A DNA stretch of 64,000 nt from contig JADJQR010000001.1 of assembly GCA_016712675.1 (NCBI GenBank), forward strand, positions 2,976,001 through 3,040,000, given 5' to 3'. This DNA comes from a bacterium. GTDB taxonomy: Bacteria > Krumholzibacteriota > Krumholzibacteriia > LZORAL124-64-63. Below the pieces are notes generated by a model, which did not search any database, was not told where the DNA came from, and saw only the letters and a list, made by a program, of their open reading frames with translations. Both the position numbers and the translations under genes were made by a program. Shown in pieces: positions 34,727-45,700 of the stretch (position 1 is its first letter; each line of letters starts with the position of its first letter).

Positions 34727-36883
34727 TCACGCGTAGCCCAGCCGACGGTTGAGCTCCGCCAGGAGGTTGCGAGCGGCGTCGGGGATCACGGTGCCGGGCC
34801 CGAAGATGGCGGCGGCACCGTGTTCGCGGAGGTACTCGTAGTCCTGCGACGGGATGACGCCCCCGCAGACGACCAGGATGTCGCCGCGACCCAGGCGCCC
34901 GAGCTCTTCCACCAGCTGCGGCAGCAGTGTCTTGTGGCCACCGGCCAGGCTGCTGAGCCCGACGATGTGCACGTCGTTCTCGATGGCCTGGCGCGCGGTC
35001 TCCGCCGGAGTCTGGAAGAGCGGGCCGACATCGACGTCGAAGCCCAGGTCCGCGAACGCGGTGGCCACGACCTTGGCGCCGCGGTCGTGCCCGTCCTGGC
35101 CCATCTTGGCCACGAGCAGGCGGGGACGACGGCCCTCGCGCGCCGCGAATGCCTCCACCAGTCGCCTCACCTCGCCGACGCTGTCGATGCCGTCCTCCCT
35201 CCGGAATGCCGCGGCATAGACGCCGCTGATGGTGCGGACCTCGGCCTGGTGACGGCCGGCGACCTTTTCCAATGCCGCGGAAATCTCGCCCAGGCTGGCG
35301 CGCAGCCGTGCCGCCTCGACCGCCAGCTCGAGCAGGTTTCCCGTGCCGCCGCCGGCGGCCTCGGTCAGTGCCAGCAGCGCCCGGTCGACCGCCGCCTGGT
35401 CACGCTCGTTGCGCAGCCGCGCCAGCCGCAGCACCTGCTGACGACGCACGGCGGTGTTGTCGACTTCGAGGATCTCCAGCGGATCCTCCCGCGTCAAGCG
35501 CCAGCGGTTGACCCCGACGATGACATCCTGCCCCGAATCCAGGCGCGCCTGCCGGCGGGCGGCCGCCTCCTCGATGCGCAGCTTCGGCAGCCCGCGCTCG
35601 ATGGCCCGCGCCATGCCGCCGTGGCCCTCCACCTCGCGGATGTGGGCCCAGGCCCGTTCCAACAGCTCGCCGGTCAGGCTCTCCAGGTACCACGAGCCTC
35701 CCCAGGGGTCTACGTTACGGCAGATGCCCGTCTCGGTCTGCAGGTAGAGCTGCGTGTTGCGCGCGATGCGGGCCGAGAAGTCGGTCGGCAGCGCGATCGC
35801 CTCGTCCAGGGCGTTGGTATGCAGCGACTGCGTGCCGCCCAGGGCGGCGGCCATGGCCTCCACGCAGGTGCGCGCAACGTTGTTGAACGGGTCCTGCTCG
35901 GCCAGGGACCAGCCCGAGGTCTGCGAGTGCGTGCGCAGCATGAGCGAACGCTCGTCCTGCGGATCAAAGGCCTTGATGAGCTTGGCCCACAGGGCGCGGC
36001 CGGCCCGCAGTTTCGCGATCTCCATGAAGTAGTTCGTGCCCTCGCCCCAGAAGAACGACAGGCGCGGGGCGAACTGGTCGATGCCCAGTCCCGTCTTCAG
36101 TCCGGTGCGCACGTACTCCAGGCCGTCGGCCAGCGTGTAGGCAAGCTCCAGGTCGGCGGTGGCGCCGGCCTCGTGCATGTGGTAGCCGCTGATCGAGATG
36201 CTGTTGAACTTCGGCATGTTCTTCGCCGTGTAGCCGAAGATGTCCGCGATCACCCGCATGCTGAACGCCGGCGGGTAGATGTACGTGTTGCGGACCATGT
36301 ACTCCTTGAGGATGTCGTTCTGGATCGTGCCCGACAGCTGCGCCGTCGGCACGCCCTGCTCCAGGCCGGCCACGATGTAGAAGGCCATGATCGGCAGCAC
36401 GGCGCCGTTCATCGTCATCGACACCGACATGCGGTCCAGAGGGATGCCGTCGAAGAGGATCTTCATGTCCTCGACCGAGTCGATGGCCACCCCCGCCTTG
36501 CCGACATCGCCCTCGACGCGCGGGTGGTCGCTGTCGTAGCCGCGGTGCGTGGCCAGGTCGAAGGCCACCGACAGGCCCATCTGCCCCGCCGCCAGGTTCC
36601 GCCGGTAGAAGGCGTTGCTGTCCTCGGCGGTGGAGAACCCGGCGTACTGGCGCACCGTCCACGGGCGCGTGACGTACATCGTGGCATAGGGACCGCGCAG
36701 GAACGGCCGCAGTCCCGGCAGGTAGTGCAGGTGATCGCGATAGGCGACGTCCGCGGCGCAGTACGCGGGCCGGACGGCGATCTGCTCGTGCGTGGTCCAG
36801 GCTGCGGCCACCGGTGGCAGGGGTCCCGGCTCGGGTCCGGGACCGCGGCAGGGCAACTGCGCGAAATCGGGCAGGCGGCTCAT
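34727..36883 (-). CDS. mutB: Methylmalonyl-CoA mutase large (catalytic) subunit
   Basis: A 718-residue adenosylcobalamin enzyme that interconverts methylmalonyl-CoA and succinyl-CoA. The TIM-barrel starts with the CoA-binding segment [23 protein letters not shown]. The C-terminal B12 domain (about 585-718) has the DxHxxG motif GQDGHDRG, with His599 as the cobalt ligand, and the [10 protein letters not shown] and [12 protein letters not shown] loops. Start ATG 36883 overlaps the mutA stop by one base, with GGAGGC upstream. A GTG one codon earlier is the alternative. It lets the cell use propionyl-CoA from odd-chain fatty acids, branched amino acids or pyrimidines. Confidence 0.97.
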   Translation of the reverse strand: MSRLPDFAQLPCRGPGPEPGPLPPVAAAWTTHEQIAVRPAYCAADVAYRDHLHYLPGLRPFLRGPYATMYVTRPWTVRQYAGFSTAEDSNAFYRRNLAAGQMGLSVAFDLATHRGYDSDHPRVEGDVGKAGVAIDSVEDMKILFDGIPLDRMSVSMTMNGAVLPIMAFYIVAGLEQGVPTAQLSGTIQNDILKEYMVRNTYIYPPAFSMRVIADIFGYTAKNMPKFNSISISGYHMHEAGATADLELAYTLADGLEYVRTGLKTGLGIDQFAPRLSFFWGEGTNYFMEIAKLRAGRALWAKLIKAFDPQDERSLMLRTHSQTSGWSLAEQDPFNNVARTCVEAMAAALGGTQSLHTNALDEAIALPTDFSARIARNTQLYLQTETGICRNVDPWGGSWYLESLTGELLERAWAHIREVEGHGGMARAIERGLPKLRIEEAAARRQARLDSGQDVIVGVNRWRLTREDPLEILEVDNTAVRRQQVLRLARLRNERDQAAVDRALLALTEAAGGGTGNLLELAVEAARLRASLGEISAALEKVAGRHQAEVRTISGVYAAAFRREDGIDSVGEVRRLVEAFAAREGRRPRLLVAKMGQDGHDRGAKVVATAFADLGFDVDVGPLFQTPAETARQAIENDVHIVGLSSLAGGHKTLLPQLVEELGRLGRGDILVVCGGVIPSQDYEYLREHGAAAIFGPGTVIPDAARNLLAELNRRLGYA

Positions 36884-39024
36884 CACGCGCCTCCGAGGGT
36901 GTCGAGAACGGCGCCCAGTTCGGCCACAAGGTCGCTTCCCAGGTGCAGGTAGCGCGAGACGCCCGCGCGGTCCAGCGGTTCGGTCGAGGCCGACGGCCGG
37001 CCAGCCGCCAACAGCAGCGGCGGTCGCGGACCGCCGGCCAGCAGGGACGCCGTCGCGGCGCCGAGCGTCGGGTACGATTCGTCGAGGCCGACCAGCAGGA
37101 CGACAGCGGCATCGCGGGCCCGCGCCTCCGCGACCGCGGCGCCGGGGTCCTCATGGAAGGCACCGACGGTGATGTCGAGTCCCGCGACCGCCAGACAGCC
37201 GCGGGCAAAGTCGAGGCGCGGTCCGGTGCGGGCGGCATCACCCAGGCAAAGGCAGTGAGCGCGCACCAGGCGTGGGTCGCGCGTCGCCAGCAGCGTCGCG
37301 CGCGCGACCAGGGTCTCGAACGGTTCCGCGTCGCGACCGGTCGGCGGCAGGGTCCACGTCGCACCCTGGATCGCGTCGGGACGGCTCCCGAGCGCGGCCA
37401 CGAGTGACGCGAGCGAGCCGCCACGGACCGCTGCGTCGCCTACGGCGCGCAGCTGCGTCGGCGCCTCGGCGCGCGGATCGATCGTCAGCAGGGCGGCTGT
37501 CGCCGAGGCAGCCGCGGCACGGCGTTCGGCCAGCCATTCGGTATTGCAGTCGCACCCGTCGGCCGCGTCATCGTCGTTGGCAGGGCGCGCAGCGCAATAG
37601 CGGTTCACGCCGACGCGCGCTTCCTGGGCCCTGGCCAGGCGCGCCGTGCGCCGGCGGGCGGCTTCACCCACCAGCGAGCCCACCAGGCCCGAGGCCAGGG
37701 CCGCACGCAGACCGCCGGCCGCCTCGATCTGTCGGAGGACCGCCCAGGCGCCCTCTCCCAGCTGCCGGGTGAGGGTCTCGACATACCACGAGCCGCCGGC
37801 GGGGTCGGCCACGGCGCCGAATCGGCACTCGTGGCCGAGGATCAGCTGGACGTTGCGCGCCAGACGTCGGCCGGCGCCGCCGGGGCGCGCCAGCAGGCTG
37901 TCCCAGGGAGCCACGTGGAGGCTGTCGACGCCGCCACAGGCGGCGGCCATCGCCGCGGTCGTCGCGCGCAGGAGGTTGGTATGTGGATCCAACCGCGAGA
38001 GCATGCGGTCGCCCGTGCGCGCATGGATCCAGGCCGCCCTCTGCCGTGTGGATTCGACGCCGCACGCCGTCAGGACGTCCGACCACAGCACGCGCAGCGC
38101 GCGCAGGCGCGCGATGTCCAGGAAGAAATCCGTGTCCAGGCTCGCCTGGAACGCCACGTGCGGCGCGCACGCGGCCGGATCGAGGCCGCGCTCTTCGAGT
38201 TCACGTAGGGCCGCCACCGCCCCTGCCAGCAGGAGTCCCAGCGAAAGGACAGCATCGGCGCCACCCTCGTGCCATGGCCCGTCGCCGACGACAATGGTGC
38301 ACAGCCCGGGTGCCTCGGCTGCGGCCCAACGCGTCAGCAGGGCAACGTGGTCGTAGAGTGTGTCGATGGTCAACGCAGGCGCCGGACCACCGGCCACCGC
38401 CAGGGGATCGCAGCCCCAGACCCCGGTCAGCAGCGGCAACGCCGTTCCGCGCTCGCGCGCGATGGCCGCCAACATCGCCGCCACCGGCAGCGTCGCCGCC
38501 CCGGCCTGCAGCAGCAGCGGGCAGGCGGCCAGGTCCACCGAGGCCAAGGCCCGCCGCATATCGACCAGCCCACCGATGGAAATGCCGTCGCGACCCACGT
38601 CGTGGGGCGGCGCCGTCCCGGCGTCCAGTCCGCGGCGCCCTGCCGCGTCGAGTCTCAGGTTGATGGCGGTCTGGCCACGTTCGAGATCGTGCAGCAGCGC
38701 CAGGTTGAACGCGCCGGCATCGGCAGCGGCCAGTTCCTGCGCAACCAGCCAGGGCACCGGGCCGGACGCGCCTGCGCGGGCGCCACGCAGGAACGGCGAC
38801 TGTCCGGGCAGCGAGGCCCCCCAGATGCCGTCGGCCAGGTCCGCCGCCGTATGGAGCGGCTGCACCTCTAGGCCGCCGGCCAGCGAGGCGATCATCGCCT
38901 TGTCGAAGGGTGCACCCTTCAGCAGGCGGTCGACCTCGCGGCGCCAGGCTGCGGTCTCGACGGAGGGGAAATCGTCCCGCAGAAGATCGGACGTCCGCGG
39001 GCTGGTCTCATCGGCAGTGCTCAT
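36883..39024 (-). CDS. mutA: Methylmalonyl-CoA mutase small (non-catalytic) subunit
   Basis: A 713-residue homologue of MutB. The barrel is recognisable ([23 protein letters not shown] at the start, [18 protein letters not shown] near the middle), but the C-terminal B12 domain lacks the DxHxxG motif: the matching segment reads [16 protein letters not shown]. The subunit therefore does not bind cobalamin and acts as the structural partner in the MutAB heterodimer. Start ATG 39024. The first gene of the mut operon; the upstream 115-base gap contains no recognised terminator. Confidence 0.92.
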   Translation of the reverse strand: MSTADETSPRTSDLLRDDFPSVETAAWRREVDRLLKGAPFDKAMIASLAGGLEVQPLHTAADLADGIWGASLPGQSPFLRGARAGASGPVPWLVAQELAAADAGAFNLALLHDLERGQTAINLRLDAAGRRGLDAGTAPPHDVGRDGISIGGLVDMRRALASVDLAACPLLLQAGAATLPVAAMLAAIARERGTALPLLTGVWGCDPLAVAGGPAPALTIDTLYDHVALLTRWAAAEAPGLCTIVVGDGPWHEGGADAVLSLGLLLAGAVAALRELEERGLDPAACAPHVAFQASLDTDFFLDIARLRALRVLWSDVLTACGVESTRQRAAWIHARTGDRMLSRLDPHTNLLRATTAAMAAACGGVDSLHVAPWDSLLARPGGAGRRLARNVQLILGHECRFGAVADPAGGSWYVETLTRQLGEGAWAVLRQIEAAGGLRAALASGLVGSLVGEAARRRTARLARAQEARVGVNRYCAARPANDDDAADGCDCNTEWLAERRAAAASATAALLTIDPRAEAPTQLRAVGDAAVRGGSLASLVAALGSRPDAIQGATWTLPPTGRDAEPFETLVARATLLATRDPRLVRAHCLCLGDAARTGPRLDFARGCLAVAGLDITVGAFHEDPGAAVAEARARDAAVVLLVGLDESYPTLGAATASLLAGGPRPPLLLAAGRPSASTEPLDRAGVSRYLHLGSDLVAELGAVLDTLGGA

Positions 39025-39138
39025 GTCACACGCCCCGGGGCTGGGCCGGCATGGCCGGCCGGTTGCGGGGCAAGATAATGCGCGGGGCGCGGATGCGTTA
39101 GGACAATCCTCGTCCCACCGACGGTCCGCGCCTCGGCG

Positions 39139-40119
39139 TCAGCGCGGGCCGATGGGAGCGACGCGCAGGGTGCCGCCCGGGGGCGCACCCGCCGCGACGA
39201 TCGACTCCCTGACCAGCCGCCCGGGCGCACCGCCAATCCGCGGTTCCAGCGCCGCGACAACCGCGCGACCGGTTTGCTCGGCCTCCTCGGCGGTGGCGGC
39301 CGTCACCGCAACGACGACCTGCCGGCCCGGGTCGACGCGCAGGTTCAGGATGTCCGCCGTCTCCGTCAACAGCGGCGAGACGCCACCTTCGGCGAAGGAC
39401 CCGCGCCACTGCATCGCGGAGAACAGCAGGCAGGGCCCGTCGGGCGTGTCCACCCGAAACGCCGGCACGACGAAGCTGTCGCCGACGAAGCGACGCGTGT
39501 TCCCGGCCTTGTCGCGCGCTGTCAGGACGTGCGAGCAGGCGAGCCCAGCCCACGCCGGTGAGCCGTCGTCTCGCAAGCCGTCCCAGGGGATCTCGCGCGG
39601 CGGAGCGCCATCACCGGCGCGCGTGCCGACCACGACGCCGCCGGCATCGACGATCTCCACCTGCCAACTCGCGACGCCCTTCAGGTCGGGCTTCAGCCGG
39701 GCCAGCGAACCGGTGGCGAACGCGGTCAGCCACGGACGCGGCGTGCGTGGCGAGCGTTCGGTGGTCGACGCCAGCAGCAGCGGCCGGACCAGGTCGGGGC
39801 GCACCCGTTCCAGGACCGCGATGGGCGTGCCTGTCTGCAACCCCGGGGCAGACAGCGGATCGAGATCCAGGCGCAGCGCCGGGCGCTCGAACCGGATGCG
39901 GAGGGCGCTCGCACCCTCCACCGTCAGGCTGCCCAGCGAACCGCCGCCCTCGCGCGGCAGCACGAGCGACGCCTCCTGGGGACGCGCGTCCGGCGAGACC
40001 GCCGGCGCCTGCGGCGTACCGGCCGCCGGAACGGCGACAAGCAGCGCCATCAGCAGCGCCGCTGCGATGAGCGACCTCGAAGCTGTCGTGAGGCAGTTCC
40101 ACCTGCTCGTTGTCGACAT
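39139..40119 (-). CDS. Exported protein at the end of the TonB operon (unknown)
   Basis: A 326-residue protein with a signal peptide (about 10-35). Residues about 145-230 resemble a FlgD-like Ig fold (WQVEIVDAGGVVVGTRAGDG, PWDGLRDDGSPAWAG), and the last 80 residues have a mixed alpha/beta pattern a little like OmpA-type peptidoglycan binders (ILNLRVDPGRQVVVAVTAATAEEAEQ), without the usual ligand residues. It starts 23 bases after tonB with GGGGGAC upstream and ends the operon. Its place suggests a role in the same envelope machine, possibly linking TonB to the cell wall, but no family match is certain. Confidence 0.6.
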   Translation of the reverse strand: MSTTSRWNCLTTASRSLIAAALLMALLVAVPAAGTPQAPAVSPDARPQEASLVLPREGGGSLGSLTVEGASALRIRFERPALRLDLDPLSAPGLQTGTPIAVLERVRPDLVRPLLLASTTERSPRTPRPWLTAFATGSLARLKPDLKGVASWQVEIVDAGGVVVGTRAGDGAPPREIPWDGLRDDGSPAWAGLACSHVLTARDKAGNTRRFVGDSFVVPAFRVDTPDGPCLLFSAMQWRGSFAEGGVSPLLTETADILNLRVDPGRQVVVAVTAATAEEAEQTGRAVVAALEPRIGGAPGRLVRESIVAAGAPPGGTLRVAPIGPR

Positions 40120-40142
40120 CGTGTCCCCCGGGCCCGCGCAGC

Positions 40143-41189
40143 CTAGCCGCGCAGGCGGAAGCGGAAGGTGATCGTACCCCAATTCCCCGCGGCGTCACCG
40201 CCGGCCAGGGGCGCGAAACGCCACGCGCGCAGTGCCGCCACCGCGCTCTCGTCGAAGTCGCGGAAGCCACCGGTGCGTTCGACCGCGACATCCTCACGCA
40301 CCTGTCCGTCGGGCAGCACCGCGAAGCGCAGCCTGACAACGGCCTCGACGGCCTGCCTCTGCGCCCACGCCGGGTAGGTCGGCAACATGCGGTGCAGGAC
40401 CTCGCGTCCGGCCGCCGGGCCTTCGAGCAGGATATCGCCCGCCTCGGTCGCGCCACCCGTGACGGCCGGCGACGGCTTCGCCGTTACGGACGAGGGCGGC
40501 GCACCGGGCACACCGTGGTCACCGCCGAGCCCCGGCAGCGCCGAGGCCGCCAAGGCAGCCTGGTTGCCAAGGGTAGCCGGGCCGCGGGTCAGGGCCAGTG
40601 CAGCTCCGCCCGGCTGCGACCCGCGGACCAGCGTGACCGGACGTCCACGCTCGGCCAGCGGCAGCATCGTCGCGGCCGCGGCGCGGGCCAGGCCCGGCCC
40701 CGGGTCGGGCGCGGCGGCCAGCGCCGAGCGCACCGACGCCGATGGCGGCGCCACTGGCAGCGCCGTGGCCAGGTCGTGGCGTGAAGCGGTCGGCTCGGCG
40801 CTACGCTCCAGGGGTCGGGCGCCCCTCGTGGCCGCGGCGACGCCGGCCCTGGCCGGGGCCGTCCGCTGGCGCGGGTCGACCGGTGCCGGAGCCTCGGCCC
40901 GGACCGGTTCGCTGATCGGCGTCACCGCCGGTTCGACGTCCGGCTCGGACACGACAGGCGCTGGCGCGCCCGGCGCAGTCTCCAGCCACGTCACCGCGAT
41001 GATCTCCGGCAGGCGAGGGCGCGCCCCCTCGACCAGCACCAGCGCGGCCGCCAGCAGGGCGTGGACGCAGACACTGACCGCCAGCGCCCGGTGAAAGCGC
41101 GCGCGCAGGGCGGCGAACTCATCGTGCACGGCCCAGATGCAGGCTGCCGCGGCGGCCGGCCGATTCGTCGACGTTGCCAGACTCGTCAT
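40143..41189 (-). CDS. tonB: TonB-family energy transducer
   Basis: A 348-residue protein with an N-terminal membrane helix (ALAVSVCVHALLAAALVLVEG, about 35-55), a long proline/alanine/valine-rich periplasmic linker (about 70-250) and a TonB C-terminal domain (about 260-348) with YPAWAQRQAVEAVVRLRFAV and FDESAVAALRAWRFAP. It passes energy of the proton gradient from ExbB-ExbD to outer-membrane receptors. The linker differs from the Pro-Lys/Glu type of enterics. It overlaps the second exbD by ATGA. No TonB-dependent receptor is in the window, so the partner receptor is elsewhere or this TonB serves another machine. Confidence 0.92.
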   Translation of the reverse strand: MTSLATSTNRPAAAAACIWAVHDEFAALRARFHRALAVSVCVHALLAAALVLVEGARPRLPEIIAVTWLETAPGAPAPVVSEPDVEPAVTPISEPVRAEAPAPVDPRQRTAPARAGVAAATRGARPLERSAEPTASRHDLATALPVAPPSASVRSALAAAPDPGPGLARAAAATMLPLAERGRPVTLVRGSQPGGAALALTRGPATLGNQAALAASALPGLGGDHGVPGAPPSSVTAKPSPAVTGGATEAGDILLEGPAAGREVLHRMLPTYPAWAQRQAVEAVVRLRFAVLPDGQVREDVAVERTGGFRDFDESAVAALRAWRFAPLAGGDAAGNWGTITFRFRLRG

Positions 41190-41614
41190 GGCCGACCGTC
41201 CGTGATCTGCGCCGTGGCAATGCCGAGGTTGCGTGCCCCGCCCTCGCGCGCGGCATCAAGCAGCCGCCGCACCGTGCGGTGCGGCAGCGAGGCGTCGGCG
41301 CGCACGACGACCAGCCGGTCGCGATCGCGCCCGGCGGCCAGTCGCTCCCGCAGCAGCGCGGGCACGTCGCCGATGCCGGCCACCGCGGTCTCGTCGATAG
41401 CCAGCCGCCCGTCCCGGGCGACGGTCAGGCTGATGAAGTCGTGTCGCTCGATGTCCCGCGCGTGCGCGTCCGGCAGGTCCACCGGCAGGTCCGACATCGA
41501 CATCATCGGTGCGGTCACCAGCAGGATGATGACCAGCACCAGCGCGACGTCGATGATCGGCGTCACGTTGATCCGCGCCATCGGCGGCGGCGGCGGTGTC
41601 TGCTTCAGCCTCAT
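41186..41614 (-). CDS. exbD: ExbD/TolR-family protein (second copy)
   Basis: A 142-residue protein with one transmembrane helix bearing the conserved aspartate (NVTPIIDVALVLVIILLV, Asp near 22) and a periplasmic domain ending ARNLGIATAQ. It forms the proton channel with ExbB. The N-terminus has a run of prolines before the helix. Start ATG 41614 lies one base after the stop of the first exbD copy; a longer frame to 41689 reads through that gene. Two ExbD paralogues in one operon are common in FCB-group bacteria and may form a mixed dimer. Confidence 0.93.
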   Translation of the reverse strand: MRLKQTPPPPPMARINVTPIIDVALVLVIILLVTAPMMSMSDLPVDLPDAHARDIERHDFISLTVARDGRLAIDETAVAGIGDVPALLRERLAAGRDRDRLVVVRADASLPHRTVRRLLDAAREGGARNLGIATAQITDGRP

Positions 41615-41615
41615 C

Positions 41616-42032
41616 TCAGTTCCCCGCCACGTTGATGTCCTGCGCGCCGCTCTGGCGCGCGATGTCCAGCACCCGCACGAAGGCGCCATGGCTCACGTCG
41701 TCCGCGCAGGCGACCGCGACCGCGCGCGTGGTGCCCGGGCGCAGCAGCGGCCCCAGCGCGCCGGCCAACTGCCCGATCGCGACCGCGCGACCGTTGACCT
41801 CGACCTGATGCTCGCCGGTGATGGCCAGTTCCACCCTCTCGGGCAGCTCGGCAACGACGGCGGGCGGCGCCAGCGGATCGCCCTTGTGCACGCCGAAGCT
41901 GGATTCGAAGGCCAGCGGCGTGGCCAGCAGCAGGATCACCACGAGCACCAGCGAGACGTCGATCAGCGGCGTCGTGTTGACCTCCGACAGCGGTCCTTCG
42001 CCGGACTCGCGCCTGCCGAACCGCAGGCTCAT
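41616..42032 (-). CDS. exbD: ExbD/TolR-family protein (first copy)
   Basis: A 138-residue protein with the ExbD arrangement: a short cytoplasmic start, a transmembrane helix with conserved Asp (NTTPLIDVSLVLVVILLLA, Asp near 26) and a periplasmic domain with HQVEVNGRAV and VLDIARQSGAQDINVAG. It overlaps exbB by ATGA (42029-42032), and the following exbD is one base away. The two copies differ clearly in the periplasmic part, so this is not a recent duplication. Confidence 0.93.
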   Translation of the reverse strand: MSLRFGRRESGEGPLSEVNTTPLIDVSLVLVVILLLATPLAFESSFGVHKGDPLAPPAVVAELPERVELAITGEHQVEVNGRAVAIGQLAGALGPLLRPGTTRAVAVACADDVSHGAFVRVLDIARQSGAQDINVAGN

Positions 42033-42745
42033 GCCTGCACCGCCGCCACGGTCTCGCGCACCGCGCGGCGAGCCGGGCGGCCGGCCGGCGCCCCGGCCGC
42101 CGGGACCGGCACCGGCGCGCTCAGCCCCACGGCCTCGCGGGCCGCAACGCACAGCAGGCGCGTGTGGTTCTCCGCCACCTGGAGCATCGTCGCCAGCCGG
42201 CGGTTGAGGTGGTTGTAGAGCATCACCGACGGCACCGCGATGACCAGGCCGGCGGCCGTCGTGATCAGCGCCTCGGCAATGCCCCCGGCGACGATCGTCG
42301 GGGCCGACGAGCCGGCCACACCCATCGCCTGGAAGGCGCGCATGATGCCCCAGACGGTCCCCAGCAGCCCGATCAGCGGCGTGATCGCGGCCATCGTCCC
42401 CAGCAGGCCCGTGTTGCGCTCCAGCAGCAGCTTCTGCTGGGCCAGCATCACGTGCATGATCTCCTCCGCCTCGCCGGGCGCGCGACGGAACCCGTGCAGC
42501 GTGTGGGTGGCCACCGGCCCGAGCGGGTGTGCCAGATCCTGGAAGTGGTTGATCGCCTCGTCGAAGCGCCCGCCCTCGATGGCGTTCATCGCCTTGCGCA
42601 TCGTGGCATCGGGGTTGCCGCCGCGCTTGCGGTAGTAGCCCATCCGCTCGATGGCGAAGCCCAGCGTGACGATGCTGCACACGACCAGCACGATCAGGAT
42701 CGGGCTCTGCGCCAGCGCACCGCCCCAGTCGAATCCGACGAACAT
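42029..42745 (-). CDS. exbB: ExbB/TolQ-family proton channel protein
   Basis: A 238-residue inner-membrane protein with three transmembrane segments: one near the N-terminus (SPILIVLVVCSIVTLGFAI) and two after residue 130 (LGTMAAITPLIGLLGTVWGIM; AEALITTAAGLVIAVPSVML). GLLGTVWGIMRAF is the diagnostic ExbB/TolQ motif. The C-terminal tail is long, alanine- and proline-rich. It forms a pentamer around the ExbD dimer. TolQ and MotA-like homologues are close relatives; I prefer ExbB because tonB follows in the operon. The giant TPR gene lies 42 bases upstream. Confidence 0.93.
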   Translation of the reverse strand: MFVGFDWGGALAQSPILIVLVVCSIVTLGFAIERMGYYRKRGGNPDATMRKAMNAIEGGRFDEAINHFQDLAHPLGPVATHTLHGFRRAPGEAEEIMHVMLAQQKLLLERNTGLLGTMAAITPLIGLLGTVWGIMRAFQAMGVAGSSAPTIVAGGIAEALITTAAGLVIAVPSVMLYNHLNRRLATMLQVAENHTRLLCVAAREAVGLSAPVPVPAAGAPAGRPARRAVRETVAAVQA

Positions 42746-42787
42746 CCCTGCTCCTTGGGTTGTGGGCGACCCCGCGGGCCGCCCGCG

Positions 42788-45700
42788 CTATCGCGCTCCG
42801 GCCGCGATCTGGTCGGCGCGGTCGGTCGCCGCGGCCACCAGTTGCGGATCCGAGGCATTCCTCATCAGGTCACGGTAGGCCGACAGCGCGGCCTTCAGGT
42901 CGCCTTCGTCCTCGCTCAGCACCGCGCCGCGCGCCAGCGCCGACAGCCGGAACGGGTCGGTCGCGACGGGGCACGCCGCCGCCTGGCGGTAGGCCGCCAG
43001 CGCGCCCGCCTTGTCACCGAGCTTCTCGCGGCAGGCGCCCAGGCGGAAATACACCTCAGTCCGCAGAGGCTCCTGGGGTGCGGCCTTCGCGGCCGCATCC
43101 AGCTCGGCGGCCGCCTGCACCAGGCGCCCGGCCTGCTCGTGCAGGTCGCCCAGCTGGAAAGCGACGGCGGCTGCCCGCTCGTCGGCCGGGTAGCGCTCGC
43201 GGTACTCCTGCAGGCGCAGGGCTGCCGGCGCCGGCTGTCCGTCGAGCCTCCGACTGAGCGCCAGGTTGTAGAGCGCCGCCTTCTCCGTGTCGCCGCCCGG
43301 CGCAGCGGCCACGACCTCCTCAAAGCTCCGCGCTGCCGCCCCGTAGTCGGCGGCCTCGAACCGGTTCAGGCCAAGGCGGAAGCGCGCAGGCGTCTTCAGG
43401 TCGCTCTTGCCGAAGAAGCCGAGGAACTGCTCCCACGCCTGGCGGGCCGACTCGCCGCGTCCGGCCTCGGCGTACGATTCGGCCATGAGGTACTGCGCGC
43501 GGTCGGCGGCCGAGTAGCCCGGCCAACCGCTGACCACGCGCCGGAACGCATCGGCCGCTTCCTCAAACTGGCGGTTCTCGTAGAGCCGACTGGCGATGCG
43601 GAACTGCGCATCGGCCGCGAACGGGCTGTCCGGATGGTGTTCGACCAGCTCGGCCAGCTGCGACACCCCGTCGTCGGCCTGGCCCAACCGGTACAGCGCC
43701 TGCTCGATGCCCTGTTCGGCATCCGGGCGCAGCGGCGACGCGGGATGGAACTCCAGCAGCTTGCCGAAGCCGGCGATGGCCTCCTGGTCCCGGCCCGCGT
43801 TGAAATCGCACTGGGCCAGGCGCAGGCGCCCGAGCGCCGCGCCCTCGCCGGTGGCGAAATGCTCCAGCAGGCCGCTGTAGCAGCGCCTGGCGTCCTCGTA
43901 GCGCTCGGCCTGGAAATAGAGGTCGCCCGCCCGTGCCCATACCTGTTCGGCCAGCTGACTGGTCGCGTCCACTGCGATCGCCTGCTCCCAGCGGTCGACC
44001 GCGTCACCGGCGCGTTCGAGGCGCAGGTGGCACAGGCCGGACTGGAACAGAACCAGCTGGCGATCCGGATGCTCCGGGTTCCGGCGCAGGAACTCCTCGT
44101 AGGCCGGCAGCGCTTCGTCGTGCCGGCCCTGGTTGAAGCGCACATGGGCGATGTTGAGCAGCGCCTGGTTGAAAAGCTCGCGGTCGCCGCCGCCGGTGTC
44201 CCGCGCCAGGACGTCCTGGCTGGCGGCCACCGCCCGCTCCTGATCGCCCTCCTGGGCCCAGGTCCAGGCCAGCAGCTGCCCGGCGGCCGGCAGCGCCGTG
44301 TGGTCGGGGAACTCCCCCTGCAGGCGTTCGAGGCTGGCACGGGCGTCGGCGTACAGCCCCTGGCCGGCCTGCGCGTCGGCATCGATCAGCAGCGCCCACG
44401 CCCGCCACGGCGAGCAGCTGGGCGGCAGGCGGTGCAGCAGCGCGTGCGCGGCGCCGCTGAGGCGGCCCTGGTCGCCGGTGCGCTGCCACGCGACCTGCTG
44501 CATGCACAGCGCGGCATCGACCAGCTCGCGATGCGCCGGCTCGCTGAAGACGATGGTGCCATCGCCGTCTTCGCGCCGCGCGTAGCGGTCGAGCACCAGC
44601 TGGAAGTGTTCGGCGGCCTCGCGCGGGCGCCCCGCCTCCAGCAGGCCGCAGCCCGCCAGGTAGGAAGCGGCCGGCGCCTGCGGGGACAGCGGGAAGCCCG
44701 TGACGACGGCCAGGCATGCCGTGGTCGCGTCATCGACGCGGCCCAGCGCCGCGTAGCTGCGCGCGATGCGGTACTGCGCATCGGCGGCCACGTCGCGGTC
44801 GAAATGGGAACCGAGAACCTCGTTGAAGGCCACGATGGCACCCGCATGCTGGCCGGTGGCGGCCAGCGCGTCGCCGAGCAGGAACTGCGCGCGCGCAGCT
44901 ACGCCGGTGCCGGCCCGCGCGCCGGCCAGTTCGCGCAGCTGCGCGATTGCCGGCGCCAAATCGCCGTCCAGATACAGGGCCACGGCATGGCGCAACGCCG
45001 CCTCCGCAGCCAGGTCGGGGTCGGCGGCGCAGTCGGCCACCGCGGCGAAGTCCTCGGCCGCGCTCCGCCAGGCGCCCACGCCCAGAAACGTATTGGCCTT
45101 GGCGAACAGCGCCGCGTCGCGCAGCGGCGAACGCGGGTGGCGCGCGGCCACCGCCTGGAACGAGGCCGCCGCCGCCAGCGCCTCGCCGCCGGCCGCTTCG
45201 CACAGGCCCTTCAGGTACAGCGGCAGGGCGCCGTCGGGCGCCTCACCCAGCTGCGCCAGCGCCACGTCGGGCCGGCCCTGCAGGTAGTCGACCGCAGCCT
45301 GCACGCGGCGCCAGTCGCGGTCCTCTCGCAGCCAGGGATCGGTGGCAGCCAGCTGCGCTAGCGACGTCGCCGCCGCCTCCGTCCGCCCGCCGCGCAGGTG
45401 CAGCCAGGCCAGCCTCAGGCGCGCTTCGGGCGCCAGCCGGCCGCCGGGGTGCTCCTGTGCCCAGCGTTGCCACGCGCGCAGGGCTCCGTCGTCGTCGCCG
45501 GCGGATTCCAGGGCCTGCGCGGCCAGGTAGGCCGCCGCCTCGCGCCGGTCCGCGTCGCCGGTCCGACCGGCGGCCTGCCGGTAGCGGCTCGCCGCGCCAG
45601 CAGGATCACCCAGCAGGTCGTCCAGACTGCCGCGCAGCATGAGTGCGGCCCCGTCGTCCAGACCGGCGACATCATCGCCGGAGCCCAGGGCATCCAGCAG

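Noticed and set aside
42164-45361. Plus-strand open frame of 1065 codons
   Set aside because: Antisense to exbB and the TPR gene, whose repeats are clear on the minus strand.
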